Shown here piece by piece: positions 7,772 to 19,610 of a stretch of 64,000 bases of DNA. The stretch is from Eutreptiella sp. 'Long Island Sound 2002' (taxonomy: Eukaryota > Euglenozoa > Euglenophyceae > Eutreptiales > Eutreptiaceae). The notes below the pieces were generated by a model that worked only from the letters and a program-made list of their open reading frames with translations, was not told the DNA's origin and made no database searches. The stretch is from contig OZ038383.1 in NCBI GenBank assembly GCA_964036045.1, forward strand, positions 66,655,725-66,719,724, in the 5' to 3' direction. How positions within the stretch are numbered: position 1 is the first letter of the stretch; each line of letters begins with the position of its first letter. The translations under genes and the position numbers were made by a program.

Positions 7772-10100
7772 TGAAGCCGGTTCGGACCCCCGTGGCCATC
7801 TTGGGGTCACTTGGGGTGTGTATCTATGTGCCGGCAAGCCGCCATTGGCTGATATCATACTCTCCCATCCACCTGAACTAACCCGATGTGATAGTGTGAT
7901 AGGTTGGGCCATTCCGGCTACGAGCGGCCATATTCAGTACCGAGGCGCCGCCAGCGGAGATTTATATATCAGAATATCAGGAATCAACAGGGTTTTTTTA
8001 TCATAATGTTTCCGTAATTTTTCAGCCTTTCGTTCTGATGGTCAATGTATCGGCGACTGTCAGTTGGCTCGCGATTTTGCGTTAACCGATTGGTTAACTG
8101 TTATTTCCAGATATTTTGGCGGATACTCCGTTGAAGGGTCAGATTTCATCAGCAAAGGGTTCGTTGCTTCCGCAATTTTCTAAATAAGCACTCGAAATTT
8201 CATTCTGAATTTTTCGCGATGTCGAAATCGGATTTTCGACTTCGACATCGCCGCACTTGATTTTGTCGTCTTCGAGTGGTCATACTCCTTTCCCTATGCC
8301 CGAATCAGGTTTCCCTTATACTTGCCACCCATTTGACTTGGAGATATAAGGGAAACAAAAGTGAATCGTGGGACCACTTTGAAAGACCATATCTACGCGC
8401 GAGTGTGAGGAAAGAGAATAAGGAAGGTTGGGTTGCAAACGCCTTGGTCTCAACTTAATTTAGGAAGCATCAAACGCCTTTGGTGTGTACACATGCCCGA
8501 TATAGCAAGGGATAATGATCAAGAGGGTATGAAGTGATATATAACTCTTGGACCGTGCAACCGAACATTTTATTGTGACTTTTGAGTGTACCGCATGAGT
8601 GTTGGGGTTGCATAGCAACTTTCCTTGGGTTCCTACGTGAAGTTATGTCAATGGAGGGACATGGCATATCATGGTGGGAGCCATATATTGAGGGTATGTG
8701 TTGTATGCATGGTATATGTTTGATATGCTCACACCCATGTTATATATCTTCGTGTGTCCGAAGAGATGGGGAGCCATACGTGACAAGGGCTTTGCCCATG
8801 TCCCAATTGTGGAAGTCAAAGCGCTAGACCAAGTCTACTGCGTATGTATTGCTCATGGTATGTTTGACAAAGAGATCCATGGGTGCACTCCCATTTTCAC
8901 GGGACATGTAGATATTAGTGGCGAAGGTATCTCCATGCGCCCGATTGGGGATCCAAGTGGGGGAATTGTTCGCAAATGGTTCCAATCATTTGTGTATTGA
9001 ATCATGAGCGGATATCATGGGTGAGCATAGAGATATATTATCATGACAACTTTGTATTTGGTCATATTTTCATGTTTTTGACCTCAATTTTTGTTCATTT
9101 TTGCGTTTTGTGTACTTACCTGGTCAGCAAACAGCAAGAAGCCTATGGAGAGTTGAACCATGGTATGTTGTTCATATGTTGGCATATGCTTTGGAGTTGA
9201 ACACCACCATATGCCGGATCGCGTACTCCATTTGGCTTGGCGCACGAGAGATTACAAGAATTGGTCTCTAAATCATGGGCTGACTTGGGCAGTGCGTGGC
9301 GCCCATATCCGAAGGGGTTTCGAGGGTAAAGTGGGGATCTACATGGGCATTGACCTCTGGTCCATATCCTCCATGAATATTAGACTTCAATTTCATGCAT
9401 ACTTTGAGCCTTTGGATAAGTGGTAACTTCAATTTTGAGCATATATGTGATATATGGCCAATATGGTGTGAATTGGCAGTTTTTTGGCATGTTATGAGTT
9501 CAAACTCATAGGTCATTTCTCTAAGCCCATTCGACTCCAGGTCCATCCAAGGTTATGTCAGGGTAGGGCATGGTCCTGAGTGCCACTCTAGGCCATGACA
9601 CGCCACCTCCCCTATTGGGCTAGGATTTAGAGGCTTGGGAGTGAACACATTTTTTGGGTTTATGTAATGACTTTTGACATGTGGCATTTAACCATCTTAT
9701 TGGACTGGGTTCAGGGCATCATGTTGGTGAGTCAAGGGAAGGTCTTGAGTCCAGGAAATGAGGGGTCTATGGCTGTGATTGTATAAGTTTCCATCTTTCC
9801 CCAACTTTGCTTTATTTGTGTTCATATGCCAATTTCAGGGCTTTCTTCCTTGGTGCAATTCTTGTACATGCCCGCCATCGTGAGACCATCGATGTGCTGA
9901 ACGGAAGCCCGCAGTGTGGATTGGATTATTGTTGGATTTGTGGGATCTGGTTGCTGTTCAGGGTTCAAGGAGGATTGTATTTTATTTTCTATATTTTTGG
10001 ATTGGACCCTGGATTTTGAGGATTTTGAGAAATACAATCGTTGATCCGGAGCAAGTCAGCAGGGGTGACAGGCGGAAGGGGCACAGCGGGGGCCGGTCCT
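7772..10100 (+). repeat. 3' LTR of the Ty3/gypsy element (about 2.33 kb)
   Basis: The segment from 7,777 to 10,100 matches the reverse complement of 61,667-64,000 along its whole length, about 90% by eye with small indels. The left and right copies diverge exactly after GGCCGGTCCT. The left edge is set by the polypurine tract. The LTR is AT-richer than the coding part and has no coding content. The 3' terminus does not read CA, so either the ends are non-canonical or a few terminal bases have changed. After 10,100 the 48-bp satellite starts directly, so the host target is the array. Confidence 0.8.
7963..7969 (+). promoter_or_regulatory. Possible TATA box in the LTR
   Basis: TATATAT sits about 190 bases into the LTR and is conserved in the inverted copy near 63,810. 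This is where a U3 promoter could lie, but nothing else supports transcription from here. Confidence 0.3.
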
Positions 10101-13100
10101 TGAGTTGGGGTTAGGAACTCACAATCCACGCTTTGTTGCGTGGCCCCTCGAGATGGGGTTAGGGACTCACAATCCACGTTTTGTTGCTCGGCCCCTCGAG
10201 TTGGGGTTAGGGACTCACAATACACGCTTTTTTGCGTGGCCCCTGGAGTTGGGGTGAGGGATTCACAGTCCACGCTTTGTTGCGTGGCCCCTCGAGTTGG
10301 GGTTAGGGACTCACAATCCACGCTTTGTTGCTTGGGCCCTGAAGTTCGGGTTAGGGACTCACAATCCAGGCGTTTTTGCGTGGCCCCTGGAGCTGGGGTT
10401 ACGGACTCACAATCCACGCTTTTTTGCGTGGCCCCTTGAGTTGGGGTAAGAGACTCACAATCCACGCTTTGTTGCGTGGCCCCTGGAGTTCGGTTGGGGA
10501 CTCACAATGCACGCTTTTTTGCGTGGGCCCTCGAGTTGAGATTAGGGACTCACAATCCACGCTTTGTTGCTTGGCCCTTCGAGTTGGGGTTAGGGACTCA
10601 CAATCCACGCTTTGTTGCGTGGCCCCTCAAGTTGGGGTTAGGGACTCACAATCCACACTTTTCTTGCGTGGCCCCTCGAGTTGGGGTTGGGGACTCACAA
10701 TCCACGCTTTGTTGCGTGGCCCCTCGAGTTGGGGTTAGGGACTCACAATCCACGCTTTGTTGCGTGGCCCCTCAAGTTGGGGTTGGGGACTCACAATCCA
10801 CACTTTTCTTGCGTGGCCCCTCGAGTTGGGGTTGGGGACTCACAATCCACGCTTTGTTGCGTGACCACTGAGATTTGGTTAGGGACTCACAATCCACGCT
10901 TTGTTGGGTGGCCCCTCGACATGGGGTTAGGGACTCACAATCCACGCTTTGTTGCGTGTCCTCTCGAGTTGGGGTTAGGGACTCACAATTCACGCTTTGT
11001 TGCGTGGCCCCTCGAGATGGGGTTAGGGACTCACAATCCACGCTTTTTTGCGTGGCCCCTCGAGTAGGGGATAGGGACTCACAATCCACGCTTCTTTGCG
11101 TGGCCCCTGGAATTGGGGTTAGGGACTCACAATCCACGCTTCTTTGCGTGGCCCCTGGAATTGGGGTTAGGGACTCACAATCCACGCTTTTTTGCGTGGC
11201 CCCTGGAATTGGGGTCAGGGACTCACAATCCTCGCTTTGTTGCGTGGCCTCTCGAGTGGGGGTTAGGGACTCACAATCCACGTTTTGTTGTGTGGCCACT
11301 CGAGTTGGGGTTAGGGACTCACAATCCACGCTTTGTTGCGTGGCCCCTCGACTTGGGGTTAGGGACTCACAATCCACGCTTTTTTGCGTGGCCCCTTGAG
11401 TTGGGGTAAGGGACTCACAATCCACGCTTTGTTGCGTGGCCCCTCGAGTTCGGGTTAGGGACTCACAATCCACGTGTTTTTGCGTGGCCCCTTGAGTTGG
11501 GGTAAGGGACTCACAATCCACGCTTTTTTGCGTGGCCCCTCGAGTTCGGGTTAGGGACTCACAATCCACGCGTTTTTGCGTGGCCCCTCGACTTGGGGTT
11601 AGGGACTCACAATCCACCCTTTTTTGCGTGGCTCCTTGAGTTGGGGTAAGGGACTCACAATCCACGCTTTGTTGCGTGGCCCCTCGATTTTGGTTGGGGA
11701 CTCACAATGCACGCTTTTTTGCGTGGCCCCTGGAGTTAAGATTAGGGACTCACAATCCACGCTTTGTTGCTTGGCCCTTCGAGTTGGGGTTAGGGACTCA
11801 CAATCCACGCTTTGTTGCGTGGCCCCTCGATTCAGGGTTGGAGACTCACAATCCACACTTTTCTTGCGCGGCCCCTCAAGTTGGGGTCAGGGACTCACAA
11901 TGGACGCTTTTTTGCCTGGCCCCTCAAGTTGGGGTTAGGGACTCACAATCCACGCTTTGTTGCGTGACTACTGAGATTTGGTTAGGGACTCACAATCCAT
12001 GCTTTGTTGGGTGGCCAATCGACATGGGGTTAGGGACTCACAATCCACGCTTTGTTGCGTGGCCTCTCGAGTTGGGGTCAGGGACTCACAATTCACGCTT
12101 TGTTGCGTGGCCCCTCGAGATGGGGATAGGGACTCACAATCCACGCTTTGTTGCATGGCCCCTCGAGTTGGGGTTAGGGACTCACAATCCACACTTTGTT
12201 GCGTGGCCCCTCGAGTTGGGGTTAGGGACTCTCAATCCACGCTTTTTTGCGTGGCCCCTCGAGTAGGGGATAGGGACTCACAATCCAGGCTTCTTTGCGT
12301 GGCCCCTGGAATTGGGGTTAGGGACTCACAATCCACGCTTCTTTGCGTGGCCCCTGGAATCGGGGTAAGGGGGTCACAATCCACGCTTTTTTGCGTGGCC
12401 CCTGGACTTGGGGTTAGGGACTCACAATCCTCGCTTTTTTGCGTGGCCTCTCGAGCTGGGGTTAGGGACTCACAATCCACGCTTTGTTGTGTGGCCACTC
12501 CAGTTGGGGTTAGGGACTCACAATCCACGCTCTTTTGCGTGGCCCCTCGACTTGGGGTTAGGGACTCACAATTCACGCTTTTTTGCGTGGCCCCTCCAGT
12601 TGGGGTTAGGGACTCACAATCCACGCTTCTTTGCGTGGCTCCTCGAGATGGGGTTAGGGACTCACAATCCACGCTTTTTGGCGTGGCCCCTCGAGTTGGG
12701 GTTAGGGACTCACAATCCATGCTTTTTTGCGTGGCCCCTTGAGTTGGGGTCAAGGACTCACAATCCACGCTTTCCTGCGTGGCCCCTCGAGATGGGGTTA
12801 GGGACTCACAATCCACGCTTTTTTGCGTGGCCCCTGCAATTGGGGTTAGGGACTGACAATCCACGCTTTGTGCCGTGGCCCCTTGAGTCGAGGACAGGGA
12901 CTCACAGTCCACGCTTTGTTGCGTCGCCCCTGAAGTTGGGGTTAGAAGGTCACATTCCACGCTTTTTTGCGTGGCCCCTCAAGCTGGGGTTAGGGAGTCA
13001 CAATCCACGCTTTGTTGCGTGGCCCCTTGAGTTGGGGTAAGGGACTCACAATCCACGCTTTTCTGCGTGGCCCCTCGAGTTGGGGTTAAGGACTCACAAT

Positions 13101-16019
13101 CCACGCTTTGTTGCTTGGCCCCTCGAGTTGGAGTTAGGGACTCACAAACCACGCTTTGTTGCGTGGCCCCTCGAGTTATGGTTAGGGACTCACAATCCAC
13201 GCTTTTTTGCGTGGCCCCTCGAGTTGGGCTCAGGGACTAACAATCCACGCTTTGTTGCATGACCCCTCGAGATTTGGTTAGGGACTCACAATCCATGCTT
13301 TCTTGGGTGGCTCCTCGACATGGGGTTAGGGACTCACAATCCACGCTTTGTTGCGTGGGCTCTCTAGTTGGGGTTAGGGACTCAGAATTCACGCTTTGTT
13401 GCGTGGCCCCTCGAGATGGGGTTAGGGACTCACAATCCACGCTTTGTTGCATGGCCCCTGGATTTGGGGTTAGGGACTTACCATCCGCGCTTTTTTGCGT
13501 GGCCCCTGGAGTTGGGGTTAGGGACTCACAATCCACGCTTTGTTGCGTGGCACCTTGAATTGCGGTTAGGGATTCACAATCCAAGCTTTTTTGCCTGGCC
13601 CCTGTAGCTGGGGTTAGGGACTCACAATCCACGCATTTTTGCGTGGCCCCTCGAGTTGGGGTTAGGGACTCACAATCCACGTTTTTTTGCGTGGCCCCTC
13701 GAGTTGGGGTTAGGGACTCACAATCCATGCTCTTTTGCGTGGCCCCTCGAGTTGGGGTTAGGGACTCACAATCCACGCTTTTTTGCGTGGCCCCTCGAGT
13801 TGGGGTTAGGGACTCACAATCCACGCTTTTTTGCGTGGCCCCTCGAGTTGGGGTTAGGGACTCACAATCCACGCTTTGTTGCTTGGCCCCTCGAGTTGGG
13901 GTTAGGGACTCACAATCCACGCTTTGTTGCGTGTCCCCCCGACTTGGGGTTAGGGACTCACAATCCACGCTTTGTTGCGTGGCCCCTCGAGATGGGGTTA
14001 GGGACTCACAATCCACGCTTTTTTGCGTGGCCCCTCGAGTTGGGGTTAGGGACTCACAATCCACGCTTTGTTGCGTGGCCCCTCGAGTTGGGGTTAGGGA
14101 CTCACAATCCACGGTTTGTTGCGTTGTCCCTTGAGTTGGGGTAAGGGACTCGCAATCCACGCTTTTTTGCGTGGCCCCTCGGGTTGGGGTTAGGGACTCA
14201 CAATCAACGCTTTGTTGCTTGGCCCCTCGAGTTGGGGTTAGGGAACCACAATCCACGCTTTTTTGCGTGGCCCTTGGAATTGGGGTTAGGGACTCACAAT
14301 CCACACTTTGTTGCGTGGCCCCTCGACATGGGGTTAGGGACTCACAATCCACGCTTCGTTGCGTGGCCTCCCCAGTTGGGGTTAGGGACTGACAATTCAC
14401 GCTTTGTTGCGTGGCCCCTCGAGATGGGGTTAGGGACTCACAATCGAGGCTTTGTTGCATGGCCCCTCGAGTTTGGGTTAGGGACTCACAATCCACGCTT
14501 CTTTGCGTGGCCCCTGGAATTGCGGTTAGGGATTCACAATCCAAGCTTTTTTGCGTGGCCCCTGTAGTTGGGGTTAGGGACTCACAATCCACGCTTTTTT
14601 GCGTGGCCCCTGGAATTGGGGTTAGGGACTCACAATCCACGCTTCCTGCCGTGGCCCCTCGAGTCGAGGACAGGGACTCACAATCCACGCTTTGTTGCGT
14701 GGCCCCTGAAGTTGGGGTTAGGGGGTAACGTTCCACACTTTGTTGCGTGGCCCCTCGAGTGGCGGTCAGGGACTCACAATCCCCGCTTTTTTGCGTGGCC
14801 CCTCGAGTTGGGGTTAGGGAGTCACAATCCACGCTTTGTTGCGTGGCCCCTTGAGTTGGGGTAAGGGACTCACAATCCACGCTTTTTTGCGTGGCCCCTC
14901 GAGTTGAGGTTAAGGACTCACAATCCACGCTTTGTTGCTTGGCCCCTCGAGTTGGAGTTAGGGACTCACAATCCACGCTTTGTTGCCTGGCCCCTCGAGT
15001 TGGGGTTAGGGACTCACAATCCAGGCTTTTTTTCGTGGCCCCTCGAGTTGGGGTTAGGGACTAACAATCCACGCTTTGTTGCGTGACCCCTCGAGATTTG
15101 GTTAGGGACTCACAATCCATGCGTTGTTGTGTGGCCCCTCGACATGGGGTTAGGGACTCACAATCCACGCTTTGTTGCGTGGCCTCTTGAGTTGGGGTTA
15201 GGGACTCACAATTCACGCTTTGTTGCGTGGCCCCTCGAGATGGGGTTAGGGACTCACAATCCATGCTTTGTTGCATGGCCCCTGGATTTGGGGTTAGGGA
15301 CTTACAATCCGCGCTTTGTTGCGTGGCACCTTGAATTGCGGTTAGGGATTCACAATCCAAGCTTCTTTGCGTGGCCCCTGTAGTTGGGGTTAGGGACTCA
15401 CAATCCACGCTTTGTTGCGTGGCCCCTCAAGTTGGGGTTCGGGACTCACAATCCCCGCTTTGTTGCGTGGCACCTTGAGTTGGGGTTAGGGACTCACAAT
15501 CCACGCTTTGTTGCGTGGCCCCTCGAGTTGGGGTTAGGGACTCACAATCCACGCTTTGTTGCTTGGCCCCTCGAGTTGGGGTCAAGGACTCACAATTCAG
15601 CCTCTTTTGCGTGTCCCCTCGACTTGGGGTTAGGGACTCACAATCCACGCTTTGTTGTGTGGACCCTCGAGTTGGGGTTAGGGACTCACAATCCACGCTT
15701 TGTTGCGTGGCCTTTTGAGTTCGGGTTAGGGACTCACAATGCACGGTTTGTTGCGTGGCCCCTTGAGCTGGGGTAAGAGCTCACAATCCACACTTTCTTG
15801 CGTGGCCCCTCGAGTTGGGGTTAGAGACTCACCATCCACGCTTTGTTGCTTGGCCCCTCGAGTTGGGGTTACAGACCCACAATCCACGCTTTTTTGCGTT
15901 GCCCTTGGAATTGGGGTTAGGGACTCACAATCCACGCTTCAATGCGTGGCCTCTCGAGTTGGGGTTAGGGACTTGCAATTCACGCTTTGTTGCGTGGCCC
16001 CTCGAGATGGGTTTAGGGA

Positions 16020-19000
16020 CTCACAATCCACGCTTTGTTGCATGGTCCCTCGAGTTGGGGTTAGGGACTCACAATCCACGCTTTTTTGCGTGGGCCCTAG
16101 AATTGTGGTTAGGGACTCACAATCCACGCTTTTTTGCGTGGCCCCTGGAGTGGCGGTTAGGGATTCACAATCCAAGCTTTTTTGCGTGGCCCCTGTAGTT
16201 GGGGTTAGGGACTCACAATCCACGCTTTGTTGCGTGGCCCCTCAAGTTGGGGTTAGGGACTCACAATCCACCCATTTTTGCGTGGCCTCTCGAGTTGGGG
16301 TTAGGGACTCACAATCCACGCTTTGTTGCGTGGCCCCTTGAGTTGGGGTTAGGGACTCACAATCCACGCATTTCTGCGTGGCCTCGAGTTGGAGCTAGGG
16401 ACTCACAATCCACGCTTTTTTGTGTGGCCCCTCGGGTTGGGGTTGGGGACTCACAATCCACGCTTTTTTGCGTGGCCCCTCGAGTTGGGGTTGGGGACTC
16501 ACATTCCACGCTTTTTGGCGTGGCCCCTCGAGATTTTGTTAGTGCCTCACAATCCACGCTTTTTTGCGTGGCCCCTCGAGTTGGGGTTAGGGACTCACAA
16601 TCCACGCTTTGTTGCGTGGCCCCTTGACCTGGGGTTAGGGACTCACAATCCACGCTTTTTTGCGTGGCCCCTCGAGTTGGGGTTAGGGACTCACAGTCCT
16701 CGCTTTGTTGCTTGGCCCCTCGAGTTGGGGTTAGGGACTCACAATCCACGCTTTGTTGCGTGGCCCCTTGAGTTGAGTTAAGGGACTCACAATCAGAGCT
16801 TTTTTGCGTGGCCCTGAGTTGGCGTTAGGGAGTCACAATCCACGCTTTGTTGCTTGGCCGCTCGAGTTGGGGTTGGGGAATCACAATCCACGCTTTTTTG
16901 CGTGGCCCCTCGAGTTGGGGTTAGGGACTCAAAATCCACGCATTGTTGCGTGGCCCCTCGAGTTGGAGTTAGGGACTCACAATCCACGCTTTGTTGCGTG
17001 GCTCCTCAAGTTGGGGTTAGGGACTCACAATCCACGCTTTGTTGCGTGGCCCCTCTAGTTGGGGTTAGGGACTCACAATCCACGCTTTTTTGCGTGGCCC
17101 CTCGACTTGGGGTTGGGGGCTCACAATCCACTCTTTGTTGCATGGCCCCTTGAGTTGGGGTTAGGGACTCACAATTCACGCATTTTTGCGTGGCCCCTCG
17201 AGTTGCGGTTAGGGACTCACAATCCACGCTTTTTTGCGTGGCCAGTCGGGTTGGGGTTAGGGACTCACAATCCACGCTTTGTTGCATGGTCCCTCGAGTT
17301 GGGGTTAGGGACTCACAATCCACGCTTTTTTGCGTGGGCCCTAGAATTGTGGTTAGGGACTCACAATCCACGCTTTTTTGCGTGGCCCCTGGAGTGGCGG
17401 TTAGGGATTCACAATCCAAGCTTTTTTGCGTGGCCCCTCGAGTTGGAGTTAGGGACTCACAATCCACGCTTTGTTGCGTGGCTCCTCAAGTTGGGGTTAG
17501 GGACTCACAATCCACGCTTTGTTGCGTGGCCCCTCTAGTTGGGGTTAGGGACTCACAATCCACGCTTTTTTGCGTGGCCCCTCGACTTGGGGTTGGGGGC
17601 TCACAATCCACTCTTTGTTGCATGGCCCCTTGAGTTGGGGTTAGGGACTCACAATTCACGCATTTTTGCGTGGCCCCTCGAGTTGCGGTTAGGGACTCAC
17701 AATCCACGCTTTGTTGCGTGGCCCGTCGGGTTGGGGTTAGGGACTCACAATCCACGCTTTGTTGCATGGTCCCTCGAGTTGGGGTTAGGGACTCACAATC
17801 CACGCTTTTTTGCGTGGGCCCTAGAATTGTGGTTAGGGACTCACAATCCACGCTTTTTTGCGTGGCCCCTGGAGTGGCGGTTAGGGATTCACAATCCAAG
17901 CTTTTTTGCGTGGCCCCTGTAGTTGGGGTTAGGGACTCACAATCCACGCTTTGTTGCGTGGCCCCTCAAGTTGGGGTTAGGGACTCACAATCCACCCATT
18001 TTTGCGTGGCCCCTCGAGTTGGGGTTAGGGACTCACAATCCACGCTTTGTTGCGTGGCCCCTTGAGTTGGGGTTAGGGACTCACAATCCACGCATTTCTG
18101 CGTGGCCTCGAGTTGGAGTTAGGGACTCACAATCCACGCTTTTTTGTGTGGCCCCTCGAGTTGGGGTTGGGGACTCACAATCCACGCTTTTTTGCGTGGC
18201 CCCTCGAGTTGGGGTTGGGGACTCACATTCCACGCTTTTTGGCGTGGCCCCTCGAGATTTTGTTAGTGCCTCACAATCCACGCTTTTTTGCGTGGCCCCT
18301 CGAGTTGGGGTTAGGGACTCACAATCCACGCTTTGTTGCGTGGCCCCTTGACTTGGGGTTAGGGACTCACAATCCACGCTTTTTTGCGTGGCCCCTCGAG
18401 TTGGGGTTAGGGACTCACAGTCCTCGCTTTGTTGCTTGGCCCCTCGAGTTGGGGTTAGGGACTCACAATCCACAGTTTGTTGCGTGGCCCCTTGAGTTGA
18501 GTTAAGGGACTCACAATCAGAGCTTTTTTGCGTGGCCCTGAGTTGGCGTTAGGGACTCACAATCCACGCTTTGTTGCTTGGCCGCTCGAGTTGGGGTTGG
18601 GGAATCACAATCCACGCTTTTTTGCGTGGCCCCTCGAGTTGGGGTTAGGGACTCAAAATCCACGCATTGTTGCGTGGCCCCTCGAGTTGGAGTTAGGGAC
18701 TCACAATCCACGCTTTGTTGCGTGGCTCCTCAAGTTGGGGTTAGGGACTCACAATCCACGCTTTGTTGCGTGGCCCCTCTAGTTGGGGTTAGGGACTCAC
18801 AATCCACGCTTTTTTGCGTGGCCCCTCGACTTGGGGTTGGGGGCTCACAATCCACTCTTTGTTGCATGGCCCCTTGAGTTGGGGTTAGGGACTCACAATT
18901 CACGCATTTTTGCGTGGCCCCTCGAGTTGCGGTTAGGGACTCACAATCCACGCTTTTTTGCGTGGCCCGTCGGGTTGGGGTTGGGGACCCACAATCCACG

Positions 19001-19610
19001 CTATTTGGCGTGGCTCCTCGAGTTGGGGTAGGGGACTCACATTCCACGCTTTTTGGCGTGGCCCCTCTAGATTGGGTTAGGGCCTCACAATCCACGTTTT
19101 TTTGCGTGGCCCCTCGAGTTGGAGTTAGGGACTCACAATCCACGCTTTGTTGCGTGGCCCCTCGAGTTGCGGTTAGGGACTCACAATCCACGCTTTGTTG
19201 CGTGGCCCCTTGACTTGGGGTTAGGGAATCATAATCCACGCTTTTTTGTGTGGCCCCTCGAGTTGGGGTTAGCGACTCACAGTCCTCGCTTTGTTGCTTG
19301 GCCCCTCGAGTTGGGGTTAGGGACTCACAATCCACGCTTTGTTGCGTGGCCCCTTGACTTGGGGTTAGGGACTCACAATCCACGCTTTTTTGCGTGGCCC
19401 CTCGAGTTGGGGTTAGGGACTCACAGTCCTCGCTTTGTTGCTTGGCCCCTCGAGTTGGGGTTAGGGACTCACAATCCACGGTTTGTTGCGTGGCCCCTTG
19501 AGTTGAGTTAAGGGACTCACAATCAGAGCTTTTTTGCGTGGCCCTGAGTTGGCGTTAGGGACTCACAATCCACGCTTTGTTGCTTGGCCGCTCGAGTTGG
19601 GGTTAGGGAC
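16020..19610. repeat. Higher-order duplication inside the array (offsets 480 and 1,724 bp)
   Basis: The stretches about 16,020-17,245 and 17,744-18,969 match nearly base for base at an offset of 1,724 bp, including private variants such as CTAGAATTGTGG and GGAGTGGCGG. Within them a ten-unit (480-bp) block at about 16,945-17,425 is repeated at 17,425-17,905. A further partial copy appears near 19,500 (AATCAGAGC variant at 16,790, 18,514 and 19,520). Much higher identity than between single units shows recent unequal exchange or block duplication. Confidence 0.85.

Larger units (their letters stand above)
1..10100 (+). mobile_element. Ty3/gypsy chromovirus-type LTR retrotransposon, copy A (5' end outside window)
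   Basis: The order is gag, zinc knuckle, aspartic protease, reverse transcriptase, RNase H, integrase, chromodomain remnant, polypurine tract, 3' LTR. RT-RH before integrase is the Ty3/gypsy order, and a chromodomain after integrase marks the chromovirus branch. The 5' LTR and primer-binding site lie before the window. The coding frame is closed by stops at 1625, 2309 and 7064 and shifted once near 7,200, so this copy is probably not autonomous unless the stops are read through. The 3' LTR is repeated in inverted orientation at 61,667-64,000, which shows a family with at least two copies here. The LTR ends directly against the 48-bp satellite array, so the element probably inserted into satellite DNA. 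Confidence 0.93.

Noticed and set aside
7772-10100. Long terminal inverted repeat of a giant DNA transposon spanning 7.8-64 kb
   Set aside because: The left arm directly follows Pol, a chromodomain and a polypurine tract, which makes it a 3' LTR. The two arms are better explained by two retrotransposon copies.
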